Positions 33,417 to 42,952 of a DNA stretch of 64,000 nucleotides are shown here, in pieces. Both the position numbers and the translations under genes were made by a program. Below the pieces are notes generated by a model, which did not search any database, was not told the origin of the DNA, and saw only the letters and a program-made list of their open reading frames with translations. This DNA is from DASSBG01 sp035699085. GTDB lineage: Bacteria; Pseudomonadota; Gammaproteobacteria; Xanthomonadales; Rhodanobacteraceae. The first letter of the stretch is position 1; the number at the start of each line of letters is the position of its first letter. The stretch lies in assembly GCA_035699085.1 (NCBI GenBank), contig DASSBG010000004.1, positions 100,636 to 164,635 of the forward strand, read 5' to 3'.

Positions 33417-36400
33417 ATGGACCAGCCACCGACGACCGCGGCCACCGGGACGATGCGCGAGCTACGCGAGGCGCTGGATGGCGTCTGCTCGCGCGACCGC
33501 GGCCGGCTGCTGGGTCGCTGGCGGCGGCTGTCGCGCGCCGGAGCGCCGCAGGGGGAGGCACTGGCGGCGCTGCGCGCCGAAGTTGATGCATCGCTGGCCC
33601 GGCGTGCCGCCCGTGCGGCGGCCAAACCGCCGCTGCGGCTGGATCCGGCGCTGCCGATCAGCGCCCGCGCGGACGAGATCATCGCGGCCATACGTGATCA
33701 CCAGGTGGTGGTGATCGCCGGCGAGACCGGGTCGGGCAAGACCACGCAGCTGCCGAAGCTGTGCCTGGCCGCCGGCCGCGGCGAGGCCGGCCTGGTGGGC
33801 TGCACCCAGCCGCGGCGGCTGGCGGCGCGCTCGGTGGCGCGGCGGGTGGCCGAGGAACTGGGCAGCGAGGTCGGCGCCCTGGTCGGCTTCAAGGTGCGCT
33901 TCACCGAGCAGGTCGGCGAGGCCACGCTGGTGAAGTTCATGACCGACGGCATCGCGCTGGCCGAAACCCAGGCTGATCCGTGGCTTGGCGCGTACGACAC
34001 ACTGATTGTCGACGAGGCCCACGAGCGCAGCCTCAACATCGATTTCCTGCTGGGCTACCTGAAGCGCCTGGCGTTCAAGCGCCCGGACCTCAAGATCATT
34101 GTCACCTCGGCGACCATCGACACCGCGCGCTTCGCCGCGCATTTCGACGGCGCGCCGGTGATCGAGGTCGAGGGCCGGACCTACCCGGTGGAGGTGCGCT
34201 GGCGGCCGGCGGAAAACCGGGGTCAGAGTGCTGTTTCCGGAACCGGGGGTCCGCGAAGCCTGGGTCAGAGCCCTTTTCCGGCAGAGACGATGTCGGCAAG
34301 CGGGCGAAACCGGGGTCAGAGCCCTTTTTCGGCGGGGACGATGTCGGGGAAAGCGGGCCTTCGGGCGCCGAAAAAGGGGTCTGACCCCTCTGACCCCTTG
34401 GCGGAGCAGATTGCCGCGGCGCTCGAAGAGATCAGCGCCGAGGATCCGCGCGCCGACGTGCTGGTGTTCCTGCCGGGCGAGCGCGAGATTCGCGACGCCC
34501 ACCTGCTGCTGTCGCGGCGGAAGTATCGGCACACCGAGATCCTGCCGCTGTACGCGCGCTTGTCGGTGAAGGACCAGGACCGCGTGTTCAAGCCGGGCCC
34601 GCTGCGCCGCGTGGTATTGGCGACCAACGTGGCCGAGACCTCGTTGACCGTGCCGCGCATCCGCTGCGTGATCGACACCGGCACCGCGCGCGTCAAGCGC
34701 TACAGCCAGCGCAGCCAGATCGAGCGACTGCACGTCGAGCCAATCTCGCAGGCCGCTGCGGACCAACGCAAGGGCCGCTGCGGTCGCGTCGGTCCGGGCG
34801 TCTGCATCCGGCTCTACGACCAGGCCGACTACGAGGCTCGGCCGCGCTTCGCCGACCCGGAGCTGCTGCGCTCTTCGCTGGCCAACGTGATCCTTCGCAT
34901 GCTGTCGCTGAAGCTGGGCGATGTCGAGGGCTTCCCGTTCCTCGACCCGCCGGAGTCACGCGCGATCGCCGACGGGTATCGGCGGCTGGCCCAGTTGTCG
35001 GCCATCGACGCCTCGCGCCGGCTTACCGCGACCGGCCGGGCGATGTCGCGCTTGCCGATCGACGTGCAACTGGCGCGCATGCTGGTCGAAGCCCGGCGCC
35101 TCGGCACGACCGCCGAGCTGCTGGTGATTGTCTCCTTCCTCAGCGTGCAGGACCCGCGGGAGCGGCCGGCGGAGGCGCGGGTACAGGCCGACGCCGCGCA
35201 CCGCGAGTTTGCCGACCCCACCTCCGACCTCGGCGGTATCCTCAAGCTGTGGCAGGCGTGGGCCGAGGCTCATGAGGAGCTGACCCAGTCGAAGCTGCGC
35301 GACTGGTGCGCACGCCACTTCGTCAGCTACGCCCGCATGCGCGAATGGCGCGAGCTGCATCGGCAGCTGCTCCTTGTGGTGCGGGACTCGGGATTGGGGA
35401 CTCGGGACTCGGGTCAAGGCGTGGCGGGACCCGGGACCCGGGACCCGGGACCCGCAAAAGCGGGACGTGCGAACGAGGCGAAGCAACGCCGGGATTCCGC
35501 ACCGTCGAATGCCGCGCATGCGGGCAACGCTTCGCGCCGTCGAGCCGACCTGCAAACAGCAACGCACCAAGAATCGGCCGCGAACGTTCCGATGCCGGGT
35601 CCCGGGTTCCGGGTCCCGGGTCCCGGAGTGGCGCCGAGTCCCGAGTCCCGGGTCCCGAGTCCCGAGGTGTACGAAGCCATCCACCTCGCCGTGCTCAGCG
35701 GGCTGCCGACGCAGGTTGGGCGCAAGGACGACATGGGCGTGTTTCGCGGTACACGCGAGCGGCGCTTCCAGGTGTTCCCTGGCTCGGCGCTGGCGAAGAA
35801 GCCGCCGAATTGGCTGCTGGCGGCGCAGATCCTGGACATCGGCGGCAAGGTCTGGGCGATGCAGTGCGCGCGGGTCGAGCCGGCATGGATCGAGCGGCAG
35901 GCGGCGCACCTGGTGCGTACCAGCTGCAGCGACGTGCACTGGTCGCGCAAGCGCAGCGCGGTGGTCGCCTTCGAACAGGTGAGCCTGTTCGGCCTGGTGC
36001 TGGTGGAGCGCCGCGCCGTCACCTTCCGCACGCAGGACCCGGCGCTGGCCCACGCGGTGTTCCTGCGCGAGGCGCTGGCCCGCTGCGACATCGACGCCCG
36101 CGCCGACTTCGTGCGCGCCAATGGGCGCGTGCTCGACGAGGCGCGCGATATCGAGGCACGCCAGCGGCGGCAGGGCCTGCTCAAGGACGAAGATGCGCTG
36201 GCGGCTTTCTTCGCCGGCAAGCTTCCCGCCGACATCTGCAGCAGCCGCGCGCTCGACGCCTGGTACCGCAAGGCGCCGCCGGCCGAACAGGCGGCGCTGC
36301 GTTGGTCGCTGGCCGACGTCACGTGCGGCGAGCCCGGGCTTGACAGCGGCGCGTTCCCCGCCGCGCTGGAGCTGGGGGGGCAGCGATACCGCCTGGAATA

Positions 36401-36617
36401 TCGGTTCGTGCCGGGTGACCCGGCCGACGGCGTCACGCTGCAGTTGCCATTGGCACTGCTGAATGCGCTGCCCGAAAGGGCATGCGAGTGGCTGGTGCCG
36501 GGTTTGCAGGCGGACAAGGCCGCCGAGCTGATCCGCGGCCTGCCCAAGGCCCTGCGCCGCAACTTCGTGCCGGCGCCCGACTTCGCCCGTGCCTTCGTGG
36601 AGCCCGAAGCGGCCTAA
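33417..36617 (+). CDS. hrpA: ATP-dependent RNA helicase HrpA, N-terminal part ending at a repeat-borne stop
   Basis: A DEAH-box RNA helicase. Motif I GETGSGKTTQ lies near residue 102, motif II DEAH follows in VDEAHERSLN, motif III is SAT, motif V is ATNVAETSLT and motif VI QRKGRCGRVGPG. The winged-helix, ratchet and OB-fold regions and part of the DUF3418 region follow. The frame carries two extra segments encoded by repeat DNA: about 62 codons at 34213-34398, between VEVRWRPA and LAEQIAAAL, and about 95 codons at 35382-35667, between HRQLLLVV and VYEAIHLA. It stops at TAA 36615-36617, which belongs to a third repeat. Homology then goes on in the same frame to 37748. Without the repeats the joined protein would be near 1290 residues, like E. 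coli HrpA. Start: ATG 33417; an earlier TTG lies in the repeat region. Confidence 0.88.
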   Translation: MDQPPTTAATGTMRELREALDGVCSRDRGRLLGRWRRLSRAGAPQGEALAALRAEVDASLARRAARAAAKPPLRLDPALPISARADEIIAAIRDHQVVVIAGETGSGKTTQLPKLCLAAGRGEAGLVGCTQPRRLAARSVARRVAEELGSEVGALVGFKVRFTEQVGEATLVKFMTDGIALAETQADPWLGAYDTLIVDEAHERSLNIDFLLGYLKRLAFKRPDLKIIVTSATIDTARFAAHFDGAPVIEVEGRTYPVEVRWRPAENRGQSAVSGTGGPRSLGQSPFPAETMSASGRNRGQSPFSAGTMSGKAGLRAPKKGSDPSDPLAEQIAAALEEISAEDPRADVLVFLPGEREIRDAHLLLSRRKYRHTEILPLYARLSVKDQDRVFKPGPLRRVVLATNVAETSLTVPRIRCVIDTGTARVKRYSQRSQIERLHVEPISQAAADQRKGRCGRVGPGVCIRLYDQADYEARPRFADPELLRSSLANVILRMLSLKLGDVEGFPFLDPPESRAIADGYRRLAQLSAIDASRRLTATGRAMSRLPIDVQLARMLVEARRLGTTAELLVIVSFLSVQDPRERPAEARVQADAAHREFADPTSDLGGILKLWQAWAEAHEELTQSKLRDWCARHFVSYARMREWRELHRQLLLVVRDSGLGTRDSGQGVAGPGTRDPGPAKAGRANEAKQRRDSAPSNAAHAGNASRRRADLQTATHQESAANVPMPGPGFRVPGPGVAPSPESRVPSPEVYEAIHLAVLSGLPTQVGRKDDMGVFRGTRERRFQVFPGSALAKKPPNWLLAAQILDIGGKVWAMQCARVEPAWIERQAAHLVRTSCSDVHWSRKRSAVVAFEQVSLFGLVLVERRAVTFRTQDPALAHAVFLREALARCDIDARADFVRANGRVLDEARDIEARQRRQGLLKDEDALAAFFAGKLPADICSSRALDAWYRKAPPAEQAALRWSLADVTCGEPGLDSGAFPAALELGGQRYRLEYRFVPGDPADGVTLQLPLALLNALPERACEWLVPGLQADKAAELIRGLPKALRRNFVPAPDFARAFVEPEAA
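34213..34398. repeat. REP-like element inserted in frame in hrpA
   Basis: This 186-base segment (62 codons) starts AAAACCGGGGTCAGAG and ends CTGACCCCTCTGACCCC. It contains two direct near-copies of GTCAGAGCCCTTTTCCGGC or its variant followed by GACGATGTCGG. Its length is a multiple of three and it has no stop in the hrpA frame, so the helicase frame survives. It sits in the surface linker between the two RecA-like domains. Confidence 0.88.
35382..35667. repeat. Inverted GGGACTC/GGGACCC heptamer element inserted in frame in hrpA
   Basis: Left block at about 35383-35455: tandem GGGACTC, GGGATTG and GGGACCC units. Right block at about 35596-35667: the reverse complement (GGGTCCC, CGAGTCC). The core between them is about 140 bases. 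The whole is read through as a low-complexity segment rich in Pro, Gly, Arg and Ser. It has the same build as 2517-2818. Confidence 0.85.
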
Positions 36618-36671
36618 AACCGGGAACAGTGTGCACTTCCCCGCGCTAACGTGCACTCTGACCCCGGTTTT
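36616..36671. repeat. REP-like palindrome that splits hrpA
   Basis: The left arm 36616-36636 and right arm 36651-36671 pair at 18 of 21 positions around a 14-base loop. The first bases of the left arm, AAAACC, follow GCCT and so create the TAA stop at 36615-36617 in the hrpA frame. No other stop lies in the element in that frame. It belongs to the same family as 17361-17445. Confidence 0.88.
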
Positions 36672-37748
36672 CGGCCGGCGCTGGCGCGGTTTCTCACCCG
36701 CACGACGGGCGTCGCGATCGGGGCGGAGGCGTTTGCCGGCATCGAGTTGCCGCCGCACCTGCGGATGCGATTCTCGCTGCGCGACCCGCAGGGCGGCGAG
36801 CTTGCCGCCAGCCGAGACCTGGCCGAGCTGCGTGCGCAGTGGCGCGGCCAGGCGCGCGAGGCCTTCGCCCGCAAGACCGACGTCGATCTCACCCGTGAGA
36901 ACGTGCAGGCCTGGGACTTCGAAACGATCCCGCCGCGCATCGCCGCCGCCGGCAAGCCCGACGCCTTCCCGGCGCTGGTCGACCTGGGAGCCAGCGTTGC
37001 GCTGCAGGTGTTCGAGCGCAACGACGAGGCGCGGGCCGCGCATGCCCGCGGCGTGGAGCGCCTGCTGCGCAATGCCTTGGCCGGCGACATCCGCCGTGCG
37101 CACCGCCAGTTGCCCATCAGCCGCACGCTGGCGCTGAAACATGCGCCATTGGGGACGCTGGAGGGCCTGCGCGAGGATCTGGTGGACGGTGGGCTTTCCG
37201 ACCTGCTGCACCAGTACGACCTCCAGCCGCGCAGCCGCGAAGACTTCGAAGCGTTGCTCGGGGCGCTGGCGCGGAAGCTGTTCCCGGCGGCGGTCGAGCG
37301 GCTGAAGTTGGCCGAACCGATCATCGAGCTGCGCGCCGAGCTGACGCCCTGGTTGCGGCCGCCGCGGCCCGGCCAGTCGCCCGCCAGCTATGCCGACCTG
37401 CGCGAGCAGCTCGACGACCTGCTGGCACCCGGCTTCCTGCGTCAGGTGCCGGCCGCACGGCTGGCACATTTTCCAAGGTACATCAAGGGGATGCAGCTGC
37501 GCGCCGAGCGCCTGCGGCGTGATCCCGGCAAGGACCTGCAGCGGCTGCAGCAGGTGTTGCCGTACTGGCGCGCCTATCTGCGCCAACGCGGTGGCGATGT
37601 GGTTCCTGCGGCGCTGGAGCGCCTGCGTTGGCTGGTCGAGGAGTACCGGGTGTCGCTGTTCGCGCAGGAGCTGAAGACGGCGGAGCCGGTGTCGCCAAAG
37701 CGGCTGCAGGCCGCCGTGGCGGCGCTTGGCTCGGGGACCGGCCGCTGA
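36618..37748 (+). pseudogene. hrpA: HrpA C-terminal part (DUF3418), separated by an in-frame stop
   Basis: This is the rest of HrpA. It lies in the same frame as 33417-36617 with only the TAA at 36615-36617 between them. After 18 repeat-derived codons the homology resumes at RPALARFLTRTTGVAIGAEAF and covers the C-terminal DUF3418 domain (ARKTDVDLTRENVQAWDFE, then PRYIKGMQLRAERL) to a natural end. As a separate protein it could start only at GTG 36651 or later, without a good ribosome site, giving up to 365 residues. So it is either a dead fragment, a piece made by stop readthrough, or an independently translated subunit. Codon use and conservation look intact, which suggests a recent event. 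Confidence 0.75.
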
Positions 37749-37959
37749 GCGGGGCAAAAAAGCATCGGAAGACTGTGATCCACTGCGCTGGTTCAGCCAT
37801 CGTTCCGGTAGCAAAACCTGCACGAAATTAACATTTTGCAGCATATTGCGCAGTAAACTGTTCAGGCACTCGCAAGGCCTGGTTCAGCCAGCGTCCGACC
37901 CGGGTTTGGCGCGGTCCTTGCCGCGGTTCCTGTTTTCTGAGCGTTTCGATGGTGGCCAA

Positions 37960-38850
37960 GTGAAAAAGCAACGTGTTCTCGCAATCGGGGTGGCCGCAGG
38001 GCTGGTGGCATGCAGCGTGACCGCCAGTGCCGGCAGCGTGTTGCGTGTCAATGGCTCCCGCGCCATGCCGCTGAGCTCGGCGCCGCTGGCGATCAACTAC
38101 TACCATCACGCCCCCGATCCGGCTATCCCCGGTGACTACGACCGTTACGTGGCGGACGTGGAGCTGGATGGCTTCATGTTCTGCAACCATGTCGATGACG
38201 GCCTGGTTCCCGCGGGTTCGCCGATGACGGTGGTGGCGCGGCATGGCGCCTGGTCCATCCACAACCTTGGCAGCCAGGACGCCGGTGGTTCCGTTTCGCC
38301 TGCCCTGGGCATTCAGGGCCTCAGCTACAACGGGGGCACCTTGTCGCTGAGCGCCGATGACTACACGCAGTGCTACGTGGCCGATGCCCAGGGCCTCGGC
38401 GTGGCCGAGATCAACAGCCTGTATGCCGACGGCTTCGACACTGACGCCATCAGCGATGGCGGCAACGTCAGCGCGGTGCGGATCGTCGTCGACCACCTGC
38501 CCGCCAATTCGGACGACACCTTCAGGTACCGCATCATCGTTTCGCTGTCGCCGCTGGCCGCCGCACAGGCGCAGGGCGACATGCAGACGTACTCGCTGCA
38601 GAGCAGCGATTTCTACCTCAACGAGAGCTACAACTCGGCGCTGTTCAGTTCCTGTGGCACGGTCCCGGGGCAGGCGATCACCGAAGACACCACCTTGCTG
38701 CGCAGCTGCATCGTCCGGCCGGGCGTCGATCTGACCACGCTCAGCGGCAGCGTGCCGGTGGTCGCAGCCTCGCTGTTCACCACCCCCGCATCCGGCGAGA
38801 GCTCGTTCGGCGACAATGTCGCCTTCGGCTATCCGTACGTCACGCCGTAA
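37960..38850 (+). CDS. Exported protein of unknown function
   Basis: I do not recognise a family. The 296-residue product has a clear signal peptide (VKKQRVLAIGVAAGLVACSVTASAGS), whose Cys near residue 18 is not in a good lipobox. The mature part contains five Cys residues, the block HHAPDPAIPGDYDRYVADVE, and LYADGFDTDA, which recalls the FADGFE-type tags of many exported proteins in this order, although here it is internal. GTG 37960 was chosen for the signal peptide; GGTGG lies just upstream. The open frame extends back to 37726 without meaning. The 210 bases before it are relatively AT-rich (ATTAACATTTTGCAGCATAT near 37827-37846), suggesting its own promoter. Confidence 0.7.
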   Translation: MKKQRVLAIGVAAGLVACSVTASAGSVLRVNGSRAMPLSSAPLAINYYHHAPDPAIPGDYDRYVADVELDGFMFCNHVDDGLVPAGSPMTVVARHGAWSIHNLGSQDAGGSVSPALGIQGLSYNGGTLSLSADDYTQCYVADAQGLGVAEINSLYADGFDTDAISDGGNVSAVRIVVDHLPANSDDTFRYRIIVSLSPLAAAQAQGDMQTYSLQSSDFYLNESYNSALFSSCGTVPGQAITEDTTLLRSCIVRPGVDLTTLSGSVPVVAASLFTTPASGESSFGDNVAFGYPYVTP

Positions 38851-38899
38851 CACGTCGCCAGCCTGAGGTGCCGGCAGCGCCGGCGCCTCGTCCCACAGC

Positions 38900-41053
38900 A
38901 TGAAACCATCCGCCGTGCTGCTTGCCTCGGCAGGCAGCCACGACCCGGCCGCGTTGCACGGCATGCCACCGGTGCTGGCGTCGGCCTTCGAGGATGTGCT
39001 GCCGATCCTCCGTGGTTCGGCGGGCACGGCCACCTGCGCAGACGTGCTGGCCATTCTCGAAACGCAGGGCTGCGACGCAGAAACCCGGGCGGCGATGTTG
39101 CGCGGAGCCGCATGGTCGGCGCTGCCGGATCCGGCACGGGCCGATTTCCTGGCGCGCGTGCCGGCGGCACAGCGGCCGCTGGTCGAAGGGCAGATCGCGG
39201 CCGAGCGGGTCTGGGCGCTGCACGCCCAGCAGGGGCCAGGCCACGGCGTCGAGGGCTTGCGCCGGCTGCTGCTGGCCATCATCGGCGACCTGCGCGTGGT
39301 TTTCATCCTGCTGGCCTGGCAACTGGCGCGGCTGCGCTCGGCGAAGGGTGCCGGCGTGGCGGAGCGGCAGGCGCTGGCGCGGCTCACCTTCGACATCCAC
39401 GCACCGCTGGCCAACCGGCTGGGGCTGTGGCAACTGAAGTGGGACCTCGAAGACCTGGCCTTCGCCTGCCTGCAGCCCGAGACCTACCACCGCATCGCGC
39501 GGCTGCTGGACGAGCGTCGAGGCGATCGCGAGCGATACATCGGCCGTTGCATCGAGCAACTCACTGCGGCGCTGGCGCCGACCGGGATCACCGCCGACCT
39601 TGCCGGGCGGCCGAAGCACATCTACTCGATCTGGCGGAAGATCCAGCGCAAGGGGCTGGAGTTCGAGCAGATCAACGACATTCGTGCGCTCCGCGTGCTG
39701 GTCGACGACGTGCCGAGCTGCTACGCCGCGCTCGGCGTCGTGCATGGCCTGTGGCCGCACATCCCGCACGAATTCGACGACTACATCGCGCGGCCCAAGG
39801 CCAACGGCTACCAATCGCTGCACACCTCGGTGGTCGGGCCGGAGGGCAAGACGCTGGAGGTGCAGATCCGGACCCGCGACATGCACGCGGCCAACGAGCT
39901 GGGGGTGGCCGCGCACTGGCGCTACAAGGAGGGCGGCTCGGGTGACAGCGGCTTCGAAGCCAAGATAGCCTGGATGCGCCGCCTGCTGGAATCCCACGGT
40001 GACAAGGCCGACGACTCGGCGCTGCTGGCCGATTTCCGCACCGACCTGCTGGAGGACCGCGTCTACCTGTTGACGCCGAAGGGCCAGGTGCTGGACCTGC
40101 CACAGGGCGCGACGGTGCTGGATTTCGCCTACCACGTGCACACCGACGTCGGTCACCGCTGCCGTGGCGCCAAAGTCAACGGCCGCATCGTGCCGCTGAC
40201 CCACCAGCCTCAATCCGGCGACCGCATCGAGATCCTCACCGGCAAGGCGGTGGAGCCGAGCCGGGACTGGCTGGCGCCGCAGCACGGCTTCCTCAATACC
40301 AGCCGCGGGCGCGAGAAAGCCCGTGCCTGGTTCCGCCGCAGCGACCGCGCCACCAACCTCGCCGCCGGCCAGGTGCTGCTGGAGCGCGAGCTGAAGCGGG
40401 TCGGCCTGGCCAACGCCGAGCCGGACAAGCTGCCGGCGCGCTTCGGCCTGAAGACACAGGAGGACCTGCTGCTGGCGCTGGCGCTGGGCGAAATCACCGG
40501 CGGACAGGTGGCGCGGGTGCTGCAGGAATCGCAGCAGGCGACGCCGACTGCGCCGCCGCCGCCGCGCCAGCCGCCCCCGGCCCCGGCGCACGCCGGCGCG
40601 CTGACCATCGAGGGCGTGGGCAACCTGGCGACGGTGCTGGCGCGCTGCTGCCAGCCGCTGCCGGGCGATGCGGTGCAGGGCTTCATCACGCGTGGCCGCG
40701 GCGTCTCGGTGCATCGCGCCGACTGCAAGGCGCTGGCGCGGCTGCGCGAGCGCGATGCCAACCGCGTGATCGACGTGCAGTGGAGCGCGGCGCCGGCACG
40801 CGCCTACCATGTCGACATCGCCGTGCGCGGTTACGACCGGCGTGGTCTGCAGAAGGACGTCACCGCACTGATCAGCAACAGCGACGTGCGGATCGTCGCC
40901 TCGTCCAGCCGGGTGCTGGCGCGAAGCGCCGAGATCGACATGCGCTTCACCCTGCGCGTCGCGGACTATGCGCAGCTGTCGAGCCTGCTCGCCCGGCTGC
41001 TGGCATTGCCCAACGTGCTGGATGCGCGGCGCCGTGAAACCGGCAGCCGGTGA
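38900..41053 (+). CDS. relA: (p)ppGpp synthetase RelA
   Basis: A 717-residue RelA/SpoT homologue. The N-terminal hydrolase (HD) region is present but lacks the HD-type metal residues, so it should be a synthetase only. The synthetase domain is intact: GRPKHIYSIWRKIQRKG (about residues 234-250), INDIRALRVLV and YIARPKANGYQSLHT. TGS (VYLLTPKGQVLDLPQGAT), helical, zinc-finger-like (CCQPLPGD) and C-terminal ACT (VRGYDRRGLQKDVTALI) domains follow. It makes pppGpp or ppGpp on stalled ribosomes during amino-acid starvation. The ATG at 38900 is the only good start. A bifunctional SpoT is expected elsewhere in the genome. Confidence 0.92.
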   Translation: MKPSAVLLASAGSHDPAALHGMPPVLASAFEDVLPILRGSAGTATCADVLAILETQGCDAETRAAMLRGAAWSALPDPARADFLARVPAAQRPLVEGQIAAERVWALHAQQGPGHGVEGLRRLLLAIIGDLRVVFILLAWQLARLRSAKGAGVAERQALARLTFDIHAPLANRLGLWQLKWDLEDLAFACLQPETYHRIARLLDERRGDRERYIGRCIEQLTAALAPTGITADLAGRPKHIYSIWRKIQRKGLEFEQINDIRALRVLVDDVPSCYAALGVVHGLWPHIPHEFDDYIARPKANGYQSLHTSVVGPEGKTLEVQIRTRDMHAANELGVAAHWRYKEGGSGDSGFEAKIAWMRRLLESHGDKADDSALLADFRTDLLEDRVYLLTPKGQVLDLPQGATVLDFAYHVHTDVGHRCRGAKVNGRIVPLTHQPQSGDRIEILTGKAVEPSRDWLAPQHGFLNTSRGREKARAWFRRSDRATNLAAGQVLLERELKRVGLANAEPDKLPARFGLKTQEDLLLALALGEITGGQVARVLQESQQATPTAPPPPRQPPPAPAHAGALTIEGVGNLATVLARCCQPLPGDAVQGFITRGRGVSVHRADCKALARLRERDANRVIDVQWSAAPARAYHVDIAVRGYDRRGLQKDVTALISNSDVRIVASSSRVLARSAEIDMRFTLRVADYAQLSSLLARLLALPNVLDARRRETGSR

Positions 41054-41084
41054 GCGCTGGCCGGCCATGGCCTCCGTCGAGGCT

Positions 41085-41108
41085 TCTCCGAATCTCCAAT
41101 CCCGAATG
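41085..41108. repeat. Short heptamer-type repeat remnant
   Basis: TCTCCGAATCTCCAATCCCG and the following bases are the reverse-complement form of the GGGANNN heptamers (CGGGATTGGAGATTCGGAGA on the minus strand). It lies 31 bases after the relA stop, as a single block without a visible inverted partner. Confidence 0.5.
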
Positions 41109-41186
41109 CCGGCCTGAACTAGAATCGATGGGCGCGGTCGGAAAGAGCCTGCCGCACCACGAACGACACGGACCCGATCACGCCTG

Positions 41187-42830
41187 ATGAACCAGCGACC
41201 ACCCAGCCGCCGCGGCGTCGGCCAGCGCACCGAGCCGGTGGTCGGCGAGTTGGCCGCCGACCACCAGATGCACGAACGCAGCCGCCGGCGCGGCCCGCAG
41301 CCGCCGCGCCGGCCGCCGCCGCGCCACCGCCGCAGCCTGATCGCGCTCCTGGTGGTGGTGTTGCTCGTGGCGTTGGGCGCACTGGCCTGGAGCCAGCGCG
41401 CGACCATCCGCTCATGGCTGCCGAGCACAGCCTACAACGACTTGCTGAAGCGCGCCGATGCGGCGCTGGCGGCCGGCAACCTCGACTGCTACGACGCCAC
41501 AAGCGCCTGCGAACTGTATCGCCGCGCCGTGCACATGGAGCCGGACGACGCCCGCGCCCGCGATGGCCTGCGCCAGGTCGGCAAGGCGGAGCTGGCGCAG
41601 GCGCGGGCGGCGCTGGCGGCGGGCAACCTGCAGCAGGCGACTCTGGCGCTGGGCCAGGCGCGCGCACTGCTCGGTGGCGGCAGCGACCTCGACGCCTTCG
41701 CCGGCGAGATTGACAAGGCGCGGGGACGCGGCGTGAAGATAGCCAGCCTGGTCAATCGCGCGCAGCAGGCGGTCATCGACGGGCATCTTTCCGGCAAGGA
41801 CGGCGCCGCTGCGCTGTACCAGCAGGTGCTTGCCGCCGATCCCGACAACGCCGTCGCCCGCCACGGCCTCGACGGCATCGGCCAGCGCTACGCCCGCGAT
41901 ATCCGCACCGCACTCCAGCAGCACGCGCTTGACGAGGCGCGCAGCAAGCTTGAGCAACTGGGCGAGTGGTTGCCTGACTTCGCCAACCTGCCGGGCCTGC
42001 GCGCCGACGTGGCGCAAGCAGAGCGCGATGCCCAGGCCGCGCTGCAGGCACGGTTGGCAAAGGCCCGTGCCGACCTTGTGGCGGGCAGACTCGCGGGCGC
42101 CGGCGACGACAACGCGCTGGCCGGTTTCCGCGCGGTGCTGGCGGCCGATGCCGACAACGAAGCGGCCAGGGCGGGCGTGCGACAGGTGGCGGCGGCGTTG
42201 CTGAAGCGCGCCGACGCGGCGCTCGACGCCGGCAACCGCAACCAGGCCAGCGCGGACATCGAGCAGCTCACAGCCATCGATCCTGCGTCGCCGCAGCTCG
42301 CCACCTTGCGTCAACGGCTGGCGGCAGCTGCCGCGGCGTCACAGGCAGCGCCTGGCGCGCCGGCTGCGCCGGCACCACTGGGTGCCGCGCAAAAGAAGAA
42401 GGTGGCGGGCCTGCTGGTGCGGGCACAGGCCGCGCTTGAGGCCGGCGACCTGATGCAGCCGCCGGCGACCAACGCCTATGACCTGTACCACCAGGTGCTG
42501 GCGATCGACGCCGGCAACGCCGACGCGATGGCCGGGCTGGCTTCGCTGCCAAGCGTGACACGGCAGGGCTTCCGTGTCGCGCTCAAGGCGCACAAGCTGC
42601 AACGGGCCGGCCAGCTGCTGGCGGCCTTTGGCCACATGGTCCCCGGCAGCAGCGCCCACGCCCCCATGCAGAAGATGCTCGCCGACGCCTGGGCGCAGCA
42701 GGCACGGCAGGCCGCCGCCGCCGGTGACGGCGCCGCTGCGCGCCAGGCTCTTGCGCAACTGCGCAAGTTGGCGCCCGACGACCCGCGCATCGCAACCATC
42801 GCCGAGCAGCTGGGCAGCGGAGGGCCGTGA
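41187..42830 (+). CDS. Membrane-anchored alanine-rich TPR-like repeat protein
   Basis: A 547-residue protein with a basic, proline-rich cytoplasmic start (about 1-49), a single membrane segment (SLIALLVVVLLVALGALAW, about 50-68) and a long periplasmic helical region of repeated units of the type LLKRADAALAAGN...A...Y..AV...PDDA.AR.GL. At least seven such units are visible, most ending in DxxNAxAxxGL. They look like tetratricopeptide-type repeats. It may be a scaffold for an envelope complex; no enzyme motif is present. A TAGAAT box at 41120-41125 is a possible -10. The gene ends about 120 bases before the convergent large glycosyltransferase. Confidence 0.78.
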   Translation: MNQRPPSRRGVGQRTEPVVGELAADHQMHERSRRRGPQPPRRPPPRHRRSLIALLVVVLLVALGALAWSQRATIRSWLPSTAYNDLLKRADAALAAGNLDCYDATSACELYRRAVHMEPDDARARDGLRQVGKAELAQARAALAAGNLQQATLALGQARALLGGGSDLDAFAGEIDKARGRGVKIASLVNRAQQAVIDGHLSGKDGAAALYQQVLAADPDNAVARHGLDGIGQRYARDIRTALQQHALDEARSKLEQLGEWLPDFANLPGLRADVAQAERDAQAALQARLAKARADLVAGRLAGAGDDNALAGFRAVLAADADNEAARAGVRQVAAALLKRADAALDAGNRNQASADIEQLTAIDPASPQLATLRQRLAAAAAASQAAPGAPAAPAPLGAAQKKKVAGLLVRAQAALEAGDLMQPPATNAYDLYHQVLAIDAGNADAMAGLASLPSVTRQGFRVALKAHKLQRAGQLLAAFGHMVPGSSAHAPMQKMLADAWAQQARQAAAAGDGAAARQALAQLRKLAPDDPRIATIAEQLGSGGP

Positions 42831-42952
42831 GGCCGGCGCGATGCGCGGTGAGAGGCGCGACACGGGCCGTGGGTTGCCGGCGCACGGTGGCGGCGCGGTT
42901 GCGCGAGAACGCCGCGCGTGTCGGGACACGCGCCTTCGGCGCCAACCTCGAC

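Noticed and set aside
38900..41053. Bifunctional SpoT
   Set aside because: The N-terminal region lacks the HD-type metal-binding residues required for hydrolase activity, so RelA fits better.
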